DNA of 64,000 bases from Luteimonas huabeiensis HB2. Its GTDB lineage: Bacteria; Pseudomonadota; Gammaproteobacteria; Xanthomonadales; Xanthomonadaceae. A program made the translations under genes and the position numbers. A model generated the notes under the pieces. That model was not told the origin of the DNA and ran no database searches. It worked only from the letters and a program-made list of their open reading frames with translations. Positions 10,129-17,823 of the stretch are shown piece after piece (positions within the stretch are counted from its first letter, which is position 1; each line of letters starts with the position of its first letter). The DNA is taken from assembly GCF_000559025.1 (NCBI RefSeq), contig NZ_JAAN01000026.1, forward strand, positions 124,001-188,000, given 5' to 3'.

Positions 10129-11606
10129 ACGCCGCCGCGCCCGAGGCGATGCCGCTGGCCTACGCGTTCGCGCGCCGGCACGGGCTGCTGTTGCTGGAAG
10201 CCGGCGCGCGCGCGCGCGTCGGCCTGCGCGAGGGCTCGCCGCCGGACGGGCTGGTCGAGGCGCGGCGCGCGCTCGGGGTGCCGCTGGAGGTCGAGGTCCT
10301 GCCGCGCGCGGCCTTCGACCGCCGGCTCTCGGAAACCTATGCCGGCAACGGCCTGGCCGATGCCGGCGGCCTCGAGGGCGCGACCGATCTCGACGCCCTG
10401 GCCGAGGACCTGCCGGCCGCCGCCGACCTGCTCGACGCCCAGGACGATGCGCCGGTGATCCGGCTCATCAACGGGCTGATCGCCGAGGCCGCGCGCAACG
10501 GCGCCTCCGACGTGCACATCGAGCCGTTCGAGAGCGCGCTGCGGGTGCGCCTGCGCGTCGACGGGGTGATGCGCGAGGCGCTGAGCTTAGCGCCGCGGCT
10601 GGCGCCGATGCTGGTGTCGCGGGTCAAGGTGATGGCGCGGCTGGACATCGCCGAGCGGCGGGTGCCGCAGGACGGGCGGATCTCGGTCACGATGGGCGCC
10701 AAGGCGCTGGACGTGCGCGTCTCCACCCTGCCCGCCCGGCACGGCGAGCGCGTGGTGATGCGCATCCTCGACAAGGACCAGGGCGCGCGCGCGCTCGACG
10801 CGCTGGGCATGCCGGACGCGGTGCTGGCCGCGTTCCGCGCCGCGCTCGCGCAGCCCAACGGCATCGTCCTGGTCACCGGCCCCACCGGCTCGGGCAAGAC
10901 CACCACGCTGTACGCCGGCCTGCAGGCGCTCAACGACGGCAGCCGCAACATCCTCACCGTGGAGGACCCGGTCGAGTACGCGGTCGAGGGCGTGGGCCAG
11001 ACCCAGGTCAACGCCCGCGTGGGCATGAGCTTCGCCGCCGGCCTGCGCGCGATCCTGCGCCAGGACCCGGACGTGGTGATGGTCGGCGAGATCCGCGACC
11101 CGGAGACCGCGCAGATCGCGGTGCAGGCCAGCCTCACCGGCCACCTGGTGCTGTCCACCGTGCACACCAACGACGCCCTCGGCGCGATCACCCGCCTGCG
11201 CGACATGGGCACCGAATCGTTCCTGCTCGCCAGCACCGTGCGCCTGGTGCTGGCGCAACGGCTGATCCGGCGCCTGTGCCCGCACTGCCGGCGGCCGCGC
11301 GCGGCCGATGCGCTCAGCGCGCGGCTGATGGGCGCCGCCCATGCCGGCCCGCTGTACGCCGCCGGCGGCTGCGCGCATTGCCAGCACACCGGCTTCGCCG
11401 GGCGCATCGGCGTCTACGAGGCGGTGACCGTGGACGAGCGCCTGCGCGCGCTGATCGCCGCCGGCGCCGACGAGGACGCGCTGGCGCGCGAGGCGGCGGT
11501 GTCCGGCGACTGGCTGGCCGATTCCGCGCGCGCCTGCGTGGCCGCCGGCGTCACCACGCCGGAGGAGGCGCTGCGCGTGGTGCGCCAGGACGAGCGGAGC
11601 GGCTGA
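10125..11606 (+). CDS. gspE: Type II secretion ATPase GspE
   Basis: This is the cytoplasmic AAA-like hexameric ATPase that drives pseudopilus assembly through GspL and GspF. The 493-residue product has an N1E/N2E region. The Walker A loop GPTGSGKTT lies at about residues 252-260, and the Asp-box and Walker B (VVMVGEIRDPETA) follow. A His-box (LVLSTVHTNDA) and a Cys4 zinc module (CPHC near 385 and CAHC about 25 residues later) complete the family set. The zinc module is typical of secretion rather than retraction ATPases. The GTG start overlaps the gspD stop (GTGA). A single base separates the stop from gspF. Confidence 0.96.
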   Translation: MNAAAPEAMPLAYAFARRHGLLLLEAGARARVGLREGSPPDGLVEARRALGVPLEVEVLPRAAFDRRLSETYAGNGLADAGGLEGATDLDALAEDLPAAADLLDAQDDAPVIRLINGLIAEAARNGASDVHIEPFESALRVRLRVDGVMREALSLAPRLAPMLVSRVKVMARLDIAERRVPQDGRISVTMGAKALDVRVSTLPARHGERVVMRILDKDQGARALDALGMPDAVLAAFRAALAQPNGIVLVTGPTGSGKTTTLYAGLQALNDGSRNILTVEDPVEYAVEGVGQTQVNARVGMSFAAGLRAILRQDPDVVMVGEIRDPETAQIAVQASLTGHLVLSTVHTNDALGAITRLRDMGTESFLLASTVRLVLAQRLIRRLCPHCRRPRAADALSARLMGAAHAGPLYAAGGCAHCQHTGFAGRIGVYEAVTVDERLRALIAAGADEDALAREAAVSGDWLADSARACVAAGVTTPEEALRVVRQDERSG

Positions 11607-11607
11607 C

Positions 11608-12801
11608 GTGGCCGCGTTCGACTACGCCGCCCTCGACGCTCGCGGCCGCACCCGCACCGGCACCGTGTCCGCGGCCAGCGAACGCGAGGCGCGCGCGCGC
11701 CTGGCCGGGCGCCGGCTGGTGCCGGTGCGGCTCTCGCCGGCCGCGCCGGCCGCGCGCGGCCGCGGCCGCTTCCGTGCCCGCGACCTGGCCCTGGTCACCC
11801 GCCAGCTCGCCACCCTGGCGGCGGTGGCGCCGGTGGAGGAAGCCCTGCGCACGCTCGGCCAGCAGGCCGAGCGCGCCGCGGTGCGGCGGGTGCTGCTGGC
11901 CACCCACGCGGCGGTGGTCGAAGGGTTCCGCCTGTCCGAGGCGATGGCGCGCCAGGGCCGCGCGTTCCCGCCGCTGTACCGCGCGATGGTCGCCGCCGGC
12001 GAAGGCACCGGCGCGCTGCCGGAGATCCTGGAACGCCTGGCCGACCTGCTCGAACGCCAGCAGCAGGTGCGCGGCCAGCTGGTCGCCGCGCTGGTCTACC
12101 CGGCCGCGCTGGCGGTCACCGCGCTGGCGGTCCTGGCCGCGCTGATGACCTTCGTGGTCCCGCGGGTGGTGGAACAGTTCGACTCGATGGGCCGCAGCCT
12201 GCCGTGGCTGACCCGCGCGGTCATCGCGGTGTCCGAGGCATTCACCGGCTGGGGCCCGCTGCTGCTGGCCCTGGCCGTCGCCGCCGCGCTCGCCGCGGGC
12301 GCGGCGCTGCGGCGGCCGGGCCCGCGCCTGCGCTTCGATGCGGCGATGCTGGCCGCGCCGCTCGTCGGGCGGCTGCTGCGCGACCTGCACGCCGCGCGCA
12401 TGGCCCGCACCCTGGCGATCATGCTCGCCGGCGGCCTGCCGCTGATGGAGGGCCTGCGGATCACCGCCGGCACCGTCGGCAACCGCGTGCTGCGCCAGGC
12501 CACCACCCGCATGGCCGACGACATCCGCGAGGGCGCCAGCCTCGCCAGCGCCATGCGCCGGGCCGGCGCGTTCCCGCCCACCCTGCTCTACATGGCCGCC
12601 AGCGGCGAGGACAGCGGGCGCCTGGCGCCGATGCTCGAGCGCGCGGCCGACTATCTCGAACGCGAGTTCAACACCTACACCGCCACCGCGATGAACCTGC
12701 TCGAGCCGGCCATCATCGTCGCCATGGGCGCGCTGGTGGCGCTGATCGTGCTCGCGATCCTGCTGCCGATCCTGCAGTTCAACACGATGGTGCTGGGCTG
12801 A
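11608..12801 (+). CDS. gspF: Type II secretion inner-membrane platform protein GspF
   Basis: GspF is the polytopic inner-membrane platform protein on which pseudopilins assemble. The 397-residue product has a short N-terminal domain (FDYAALDARGRTRTGTV). Two T2SSF repeats follow, each with a cytoplasmic helical bundle, and three hydrophobic segments near residues 165-190, 210-235 and 370-395. The second repeat carries the conserved GLPLMEGLRITAGTVGNRVLR and FPPTLLYMAASGEDSGRL. The GTG at 11608 has a GGAG site. The short spacer downstream ends in the gspG ribosome site at 12815-12818. Confidence 0.95.
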   Translation: MAAFDYAALDARGRTRTGTVSAASEREARARLAGRRLVPVRLSPAAPAARGRGRFRARDLALVTRQLATLAAVAPVEEALRTLGQQAERAAVRRVLLATHAAVVEGFRLSEAMARQGRAFPPLYRAMVAAGEGTGALPEILERLADLLERQQQVRGQLVAALVYPAALAVTALAVLAALMTFVVPRVVEQFDSMGRSLPWLTRAVIAVSEAFTGWGPLLLALAVAAALAAGAALRRPGPRLRFDAAMLAAPLVGRLLRDLHAARMARTLAIMLAGGLPLMEGLRITAGTVGNRVLRQATTRMADDIREGASLASAMRRAGAFPPTLLYMAASGEDSGRLAPMLERAADYLEREFNTYTATAMNLLEPAIIVAMGALVALIVLAILLPILQFNTMVLG

Positions 12802-12825
12802 TCCCATTTTTCCCGGAGCGATTTC

Positions 12826-13725
12826 ATGTCGTACGGTAATCCCGCGTTCCTTGTGCTGGCGATGCGGCTTTTCCCTTCTCCCGCGAGCGGAAGTCCATAC
12901 CGGTTTTCCCCTTCTCCCGCGAGCGGGAGAAGGTGCCCCGAAGGGGCGGATGAGGGTGCTTTTCGATCCACTGCCGCGCCGCAGGTAGCCCCACCCGCTA
13001 CCGCGAGGCGGGAACGGGGCATCGGTGGGATCCGCGGCGCGTCCGCCCTCACCCTACCGTCCGCTCCGCGGACGGTCCCCCCTTCTCCCGCTGGGCGGGA
13101 GAGGGGCATCGGTGGGGTCCGCGACGCGTCCGCCCTCACCCCACCGTCCGCTCCGCGGACGGTCCCCCCCTCTCCCGCGAGGCGGGAGAGGGGCATCGGT
13201 GGGATCCGCGGCGCGCCCGCCCTCACCCCACCGTCCGCTCCGCGGACGGTCCCCCCCTCTCCCGCTGGGCGGGAGAGGGACGTCGGCGGGCGGCCTGCGG
13301 CCGCCGTTTTACAGGGGGGGTTCACCCTGGTCGAGCTGATGGTGGTCATCGTCATCATCGGCCTGCTCGCCACCGTGGTGATGATCAACGTCATGCCCAG
13401 CCAGGACCGCGCGATGGCCGAGAAGGCGCGCGCGGACATCGCCGTGCTGGAGCAGGCGATCGAGACCTACCGGCTGGAGAACCTCAGCTACCCGGGCAAC
13501 CAGGACGGCCTGCAGGCGCTGCTGCGGCCGCCGGCCGGGCTCGCCCGCCCGGAGCGCTACCGGCCCGGCGGCTACATCCGCCGGCTGCCCGAGGATCCGT
13601 GGGGCCACCCGTACCAGTACCGCCAGCCGGGCCGCCACGGCGGCGCGTTCGACGTGTATTCGTTCGGCGCCGACGGCCGCGAGGGCGGCGAAGGCGACGC
13701 CGCCGACATCGGCAACTGGCACTGA
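12826..13725 (+). CDS. gspG: Major pseudopilin GspG with repeat-derived long leader
   Basis: GspG is the main subunit of the pseudopilus. The mature part is normal: after the prepilin peptidase site G165|F166 comes FTLVELMVVIVIIGLL with the required Glu at +5. The mature 134 residues include the DPWGHPYQY calcium-site region. The leader is abnormal. From the ATG at 12826, with GGAG at 12815-12818, the frame runs 165 codons through repeat DNA, including three 29-residue repeats of the RERGIGGIRGASALTLPSAP type, before the cleavage site. After the in-frame ATG at 12862 I find no ATG, GTG or TTG in this frame until codons inside the mature sequence. Either a very long leader is made and clipped, or expression is impaired. 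The mature sequence has no visible damage. Confidence 0.85.
   Translation: MSYGNPAFLVLAMRLFPSPASGSPYRFSPSPASGRRCPEGADEGAFRSTAAPQVAPPATARRERGIGGIRGASALTLPSAPRTVPPSPAGRERGIGGVRDASALTPPSAPRTVPPSPARRERGIGGIRGAPALTPPSAPRTVPPSPAGRERDVGGRPAAAVLQGGFTLVELMVVIVIIGLLATVVMINVMPSQDRAMAEKARADIAVLEQAIETYRLENLSYPGNQDGLQALLRPPAGLARPERYRPGGYIRRLPEDPWGHPYQYRQPGRHGGAFDVYSFGADGREGGEGDAADIGNWH
12871..13292 (+). repeat. Intergenic-type palindromic repeat array inside gspG 5' end
   Basis: Three tandem 87-bp units start at 13019, 13106 and 13193, with a degenerate partial copy from 13280. Each unit holds two hairpins: CCGTCCGC-tcc-GCGGACGG, and a CTCCCGC...GCGGGAGAGGGG stem. Shorter related CTTCTCCCGCGAGCGG elements occupy 12873-12960. 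Similar stems occur at 30306-30513 and 41961-42110, so this is a genome-wide intergenic family that has landed in a coding leader. The 87-bp period is a multiple of three and keeps frame. Confidence 0.9.
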
Positions 13726-13728
13726 GCC

Positions 13729-14217
13729 ATGCCCGCGCACGGCACGCGACGGCCCGGCGCGATCCCGCCCGCAGCGGCGGCCGGCTTCACCCTGGTCGAG
13801 CTGATGGCGACCCTGGCCGTGATCGGCCTGCTCGCGGCCGCGGTCGCCCTCACCGCGCCGGCCCCGGTGCCTGCGCTGCGCCGCGACGCCGAAGCGCTGG
13901 CCGGCACGCTCGCGCGCGCGCGCGAGGAGGCGATCCTCGGCGGCCGCCGGGTGCGGGTGGAGGCCGATCCGCTCGGCTACCGCGTCGCCGTGGCGCGCAG
14001 CGGCGGCTGGCAGCCGCTGTCGGCCCCGCCGTTCGCGCCGGTGCGCTGGCGCGATGGCGTGACGCCCGCGCTGGCCGACGACCCGGCGCTCCGCGGGTTC
14101 GCGTTCGATCCGCTCGGCGGCGCCGAGCCGGCGGCGCTCGAACTGGCCCAGGGCGGACGCCGCGCGCGCGTGGAGGTGGCCATCGACGGCAGCGTCCACC
14201 TGTCGGAGGCGCGTTGA
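13729..14217 (+). CDS. gspH: Minor pseudopilin GspH
   Basis: A minor pseudopilin near the pseudopilus tip or shaft. The 162-residue product has an 18-19-residue leader ending AAG, then FTLVELMATLAVIGLLAAAVAL with Glu at +5. A GspH-type globular domain follows (ARAREEAILGGRRVRVEADPLGYRV). The ATG at 13729 lies three bases after the gspG stop, and the gspI start follows one base after its own stop. The cleavage-site sequence is close to that of gspG, which shows what a normal leader in this operon looks like. Confidence 0.9.
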   Translation: MPAHGTRRPGAIPPAAAAGFTLVELMATLAVIGLLAAAVALTAPAPVPALRRDAEALAGTLARAREEAILGGRRVRVEADPLGYRVAVARSGGWQPLSAPPFAPVRWRDGVTPALADDPALRGFAFDPLGGAEPAALELAQGGRRARVEVAIDGSVHLSEAR

Positions 14218-14218
14218 C

Positions 14219-14593
14219 ATGGGCCGCGCCCGCCGCCGCGCGCGCGGCTTCACCCTGCTGGAACTGCTGGTCGCGCTGGCGGTGTTCGCGCTGGCGGTGC
14301 TGGCGCTGCTGAACCTCGCCGGGGAAACCACCCGCACCGCGGCGCTGGTGGAGGAACGCGTGCTGGCGGGCATCGTCGCCGGCAACCGCGCGGTCGAAGC
14401 CAGCGTGGAACCGTTGCCCGCGCTCGCCGCCCGGGCCGAGGGCGAGGAACGCCAGGGCGACCGCGACTGGCGCTGGTCGCGCACGCTCGAACCCACCGAC
14501 GACGCCGCGCTCGTGCGCATCGAGATCCTGGTGCGGCCGGCCGGCAGCACGCACGTCGCCGCCCAGGCGGTGCTGCTGCGCGGGGCGCGCTGA
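14219..14593 (+). CDS. gspI: Minor pseudopilin GspI
   Basis: A minor pseudopilin of the tip complex (with GspJ and GspK). The 124-residue product has a ten-residue basic leader (MGRARRRARG), then FTLLELLVALAVFALAVLALLNLAGE with Glu at +5. A short globular domain contains W-rich RDWRWSRTLEPTDD. The length is normal for GspI. Its TGA shares a base with the gspJ ATG (TGATG). Confidence 0.9.
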   Translation: MGRARRRARGFTLLELLVALAVFALAVLALLNLAGETTRTAALVEERVLAGIVAGNRAVEASVEPLPALAARAEGEERQGDRDWRWSRTLEPTDDAALVRIEILVRPAGSTHVAAQAVLLRGAR

Positions 14594-15183
14594 TGCGCGC
14601 GCGCGGCTTCACCCTGCTGGAAATGCTGGTCGCGCTGGCGGCGTTCGCGCTGCTGGCCGCGGCCGGGGTCGGGGTGATGGGCTACGCGGCCGGTCACCAG
14701 GGCGTGGCCCAGGCGCGCATGGCGCGGGTGGGCGAGCTGCAGCGCGCGCGCGCGCTGCTCGGCGCCGACCTGGCCCAGGCCGCGCCGCGGCGCACCCGCG
14801 ACGCCGCCGGCCAGGCTGCGGTGCAGGCGTTCGCCGGCACCGCGCGGCCCGGCGACGGGGTGCTGTTCGCGCTGGTCAGGCGCGGCTGGGAGAACCCCGC
14901 GCAGGCGCCCCGCGCCTCGCTGCAATACGTGGAATACCGGCTGCGCGACGGCCGCCTGGAACGCGCCGCGCGGCCGATGCTCGACGGCGCGCGGCTGCAG
15001 CCGCCGCAGGTGGTGATCGCGGGGGTGCGCGGCGTCGAGGTCGCCTACCGCTTCCAGGGCGAGTGGATGGACGGCTGGCCCGGCGGCGCCGACCGCGTCC
15101 CCGAGGCGCTGCGGCTGGCGCTGGACCTCGAGGGACTGGGCCGGGTCGAGCAGGCGTTCGCGATGCCGGGGAGCTGGCCGTGA
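14593..15183 (+). CDS. gspJ: Minor pseudopilin GspJ
   Basis: A minor pseudopilin of the tip complex. The 196-residue product has a five-residue leader (MRARG), then FTLLEMLVALAAFALLAAAGVGVM with Glu at +5. The family features LQRARALLGADLAQAAPR, VQYVEYRL-like strands and ending EQAFAMPGSWP are present. The start overlaps the gspI stop (TGATG) and the stop overlaps the gspK GTG (GTGA). It belongs to a run of six overlapping junctions from gspI to gspN. Confidence 0.9.
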   Translation: MRARGFTLLEMLVALAAFALLAAAGVGVMGYAAGHQGVAQARMARVGELQRARALLGADLAQAAPRRTRDAAGQAAVQAFAGTARPGDGVLFALVRRGWENPAQAPRASLQYVEYRLRDGRLERAARPMLDGARLQPPQVVIAGVRGVEVAYRFQGEWMDGWPGGADRVPEALRLALDLEGLGRVEQAFAMPGSWP

Positions 15184-16172
15184 GCGCGGGCGGGCGCCAG
15201 CGCGGGGTGGCGCTGCTCACCGTGCTGCTGCTGGTGGCCACGATGTCGGTGCTGGTGGTGGCCATGCTCGACGACGTGCGCTTCGCGCTGCGGCGTACCG
15301 CCAACGCCGAGGCGCTGGCGCAGGCGCAGTGGTACGCGCTGGGCGCCGAGGCGCTGGCCGCCGCGCAGGTCGAGCGCCTGGTCCGCCGCGACCCGGTCGC
15401 GACCACGCTGGACGGGGACTGGAACGGCCGCGCGTTCGTGTTCCCGGTCGAGCACGGCGCCATCCGCGCCCGGCTGCGCGACGCCACCGCCTGCTTCAAT
15501 CTCAACAGCGTGGTCCAGGGCGCCGGCGACCTGCTGTCGCGGCGCCCGGAGGGCGTGCGCCAGTACATCGCCCTGCTGTGCGCGCTGGAATTTCCCGACG
15601 CGCAGGCGCAGGCGCTCGCCGACGCGCTGGCGGACTGGGTGGACAGCGACCAGCAGCGCGAGGGCCTCGGCCACGAGGACGCCGGCTATGCCCGCGGCCG
15701 CGGCGGCTACCGCACCGGCGACACCCTGCTCGCCGAGCCCAGCGAACTGCGCGCGATCCGCGGCTACACCCCGGAGGTCTACGCGCGCCTGCGCCCGCAC
15801 GTGTGCGCGCTGCCGACGACCGCGCCGTCGCCGGTCAACGTCAACACCCTGCAGGCGGCCGACGCGCCGGTGCTGGCGATGCTCGCCGGCGGCGAGCTGG
15901 ACGTGGCGCGCGCGCAGCGCGTCATCGCCGCGCGCCCCGCCGGCGGCTGGCGCAGCGTCGCCGCGTTCTGGGACGCGCCCGGCCTGCGCGGCGCGGTCCC
16001 CGCCGACGCGGCGCTGTCGCAGGTGCGCCTGACCACGCGCTACTTCCGGCTGCGCGCCGAGGTCGATCACGGGCCGGCGCAGGCCCAGCTGAGCGCGCTG
16101 ATCGAATACGACCCCGACCTGCCCGATGCGCGGCCGCGCATCCGGGTGCGACGCTGGAGCCACGAGGAATGA
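15180..16172 (+). CDS. gspK: Tip pseudopilin GspK
   Basis: GspK caps the pseudopilus and is the largest minor pseudopilin. The 330-residue product has a short leader ending GRQRG, then VALLTVLLLVATMSVLVVAML. It lacks the Glu at +5, as is normal for GspK. The large domain contains CFNLNSVV and LADALADWVDSDQ. It also contains the INVNT-like motif VNVNTLQAADAPVL, typical of the helix-hairpin-helix insert. I start it at the GTG at 15180, which overlaps the gspJ stop (GTGA) and gives the correct leader. A longer reading from 15063 runs inside gspJ. The end overlaps gspL by an ATGA. Confidence 0.92.
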   Translation: MSAGGRQRGVALLTVLLLVATMSVLVVAMLDDVRFALRRTANAEALAQAQWYALGAEALAAAQVERLVRRDPVATTLDGDWNGRAFVFPVEHGAIRARLRDATACFNLNSVVQGAGDLLSRRPEGVRQYIALLCALEFPDAQAQALADALADWVDSDQQREGLGHEDAGYARGRGGYRTGDTLLAEPSELRAIRGYTPEVYARLRPHVCALPTTAPSPVNVNTLQAADAPVLAMLAGGELDVARAQRVIAARPAGGWRSVAAFWDAPGLRGAVPADAALSQVRLTTRYFRLRAEVDHGPAQAQLSALIEYDPDLPDARPRIRVRRWSHEE

Positions 16173-17353
16173 CCCCGACCGATCCGATCCCGGCCGCCGC
16201 GCCGCCCGCCGGCACCGCGCTGCAGGTGCTGCTGCTGGCCGCGCCCGGCGGCGCGCCGGTGCGGCTGAGCGTGGCCGGCGACGGCCGCGTGCTCGCCCGC
16301 GAAACGCTGGCCGCCCCGGCGCCCGCCGCCGCGCCGCCGCGCCGCCGCCCGCGGCTGGTGGTGGTGGTGCCCGGCACCGAGGCGCCGGCGCGCTGGCTGG
16401 CGCTGCCCACGCGCTCGCTCGCGCAGGCGCGGGCGGCCGCGCGCGAGCTGCTGCGCGACGAGCTCGCCAGCGACGCCGGCGAGGCCCTGCACATCGCCGT
16501 CGGCGAAACGGATCGACTCGCCGAGCCGCGGCCGGTGGTGGCGGTGGCGGACGCGCGCATGCGCGCCTGGCGCGAGGCCGTCGAGTCGCTCGGCCTGAGC
16601 GCGGACGCGATGGTCCCCGACCACCTGCTGCTGCCGCACCCGGCCGAGGGCGAGCCCGCTCGCGTGCTCGCCGCCGGCGGCGACTGGCTGGTCCGCGGCG
16701 CCGCGCAGGCGTTCCGGGTCGAACGCGCACTGGCCCGGCGGCTGCTCGGTGCCGAGGCACCGGCGCAGGACCCGGCGGACGCGGCCGAGGCGTTCGAGGC
16801 AGCGATGGCGCTCGGCGCGCTGGCGCCGCCGCTGGACCTGCTGCAGGGCGCGCACGCCAGCGTGCGCCCCGGCGGCGCCCGCGGCGGCGCGGCGTGGCGG
16901 CGCAGCGCCGTGCTCGCCGGCCTGCTGGCCGCATCGGTGCCGTTGTCCTGGGGCGTGGAAGCCTTGCGCCACCGGCTGGCGGCACGGGCGCTGGAGACGC
17001 GCCTGGCGCAGCGCGTCGCCGAGGCGCTGCCCACCGCGCTCGCCGGAACGCCTGCCGAGGCCGTGGCCGCCGCCGACGAAGCGCTGGCGCGCGCGCGCGC
17101 CGGCGACACCTTCCCGCGCGCCGCCGCGGCCCTGTTCTCCGCCCTGGGGTCGGTCGCGGGCGCCGCCGTGGAGCGCATCGAATGGCGCGCCGGCGGCGCC
17201 CTGCGCGCGCGCATCGAGCACGGCGCGCGCGAGGACCTCGACGCGCTCGGCGCCGCCGTCGCCGCGCACGGCCTGCGGCTGGCGCCCGCCGGCAGCCGCC
17301 AGGCCGATGGCCGCCTGCACTCGGACCTCGACCTCGAGGCGCCCGCGCCGTGA
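16169..17353 (+). CDS. gspL: Type II secretion platform protein GspL
   Basis: GspL anchors the ATPase GspE to the inner membrane and pairs with GspM. The 394-residue product has a cytoplasmic actin-like domain (about residues 15-240, with SLGLSADAMVPDHLLLP). One membrane helix lies near residues 247-267 (SAVLAGLLAASVPLSWGVEAL). A periplasmic ferredoxin-like domain ends HSDLDLEAPAP. The ATG at 16169 overlaps the gspK stop (ATGA), and its stop overlaps gspM (GTGA). Sequence conservation in this family is low, so the call rests strongly on operon position and topology. Confidence 0.88.
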   Translation: MTPTDPIPAAAPPAGTALQVLLLAAPGGAPVRLSVAGDGRVLARETLAAPAPAAAPPRRRPRLVVVVPGTEAPARWLALPTRSLAQARAAARELLRDELASDAGEALHIAVGETDRLAEPRPVVAVADARMRAWREAVESLGLSADAMVPDHLLLPHPAEGEPARVLAAGGDWLVRGAAQAFRVERALARRLLGAEAPAQDPADAAEAFEAAMALGALAPPLDLLQGAHASVRPGGARGGAAWRRSAVLAGLLAASVPLSWGVEALRHRLAARALETRLAQRVAEALPTALAGTPAEAVAAADEALARARAGDTFPRAAAALFSALGSVAGAAVERIEWRAGGALRARIEHGAREDLDALGAAVAAHGLRLAPAGSRQADGRLHSDLDLEAPAP

Positions 17354-17823
17354 GCCGCATCGCCGCCTGGTGGCAGGGGCTCAGCCCGCGCGAGCGCGCG
17401 ATGGTCGCGGCGATGTGCGCGGCGATCGCCGCGTTCGTCGCCTGGTTCGGGGCGCTGGCGCCGCTGCGCGCCGCGCGCGACGAGGCCCGCCAGCGCCACG
17501 CCGAGGCCGTGCGCGCCGCCGCGCACGTGGACGCCGCGCTCGCGCGCATCGCCGCGATCCGCGCCCAGCGCCCGCCGCCGCCGGCTGCGGATGCCTGGCA
17601 GGCGATCGTGATCGACAGCGCCGGCGCGGCCGGGCTGGGCCTGGAGCGGCAGGACGTCCTGCCCGACGGCGCCCTGGCCATCGGCATCGGCGGCGCCGCG
17701 GCGCCGGCGCTGTTCGGCTGGCTGGACGCGCTGCGCCTGGAACATGCCATCGCACCCGACGTGGTGGACATCGAGCGCCGCGACGGCCGGTTGCGCGCGA
17801 GCCTGCGGTTCCCGCCGCCATGA
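17350..17823 (+). CDS. gspM: Type II secretion platform protein GspM
   Basis: A small bitopic partner of GspL. The 157-residue product starts SRIAAWWQGLSPRERAMV, the usual GspM opening with the conserved 'W..LSPRER' pattern. One membrane helix follows (about residues 17-37), then a periplasmic ferredoxin-like domain. The GTG at 17350 overlaps the gspL stop and its own stop overlaps the gspN ATG. A much longer reading in this frame from 16126 overlaps gspL and is not real. Confidence 0.88.
   Translation: MSRIAAWWQGLSPRERAMVAAMCAAIAAFVAWFGALAPLRAARDEARQRHAEAVRAAAHVDAALARIAAIRAQRPPPPAADAWQAIVIDSAGAAGLGLERQDVLPDGALAIGIGGAAAPALFGWLDALRLEHAIAPDVVDIERRDGRLRASLRFPPP

Noticed and set aside
13019-13285. 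CRISPR array at the gspG repeats
   Set aside because: Repeats are contiguous with no unique spacers, each unit has two palindromes, and no cas genes are near. This is an intergenic repeat family.
12826-13725. gspG as a pseudogene
   Set aside because: The mature pseudopilin is intact, and the frame from the Shine-Dalgarno/ATG through the array is open and in phase. I keep it as a gene with an abnormal leader.
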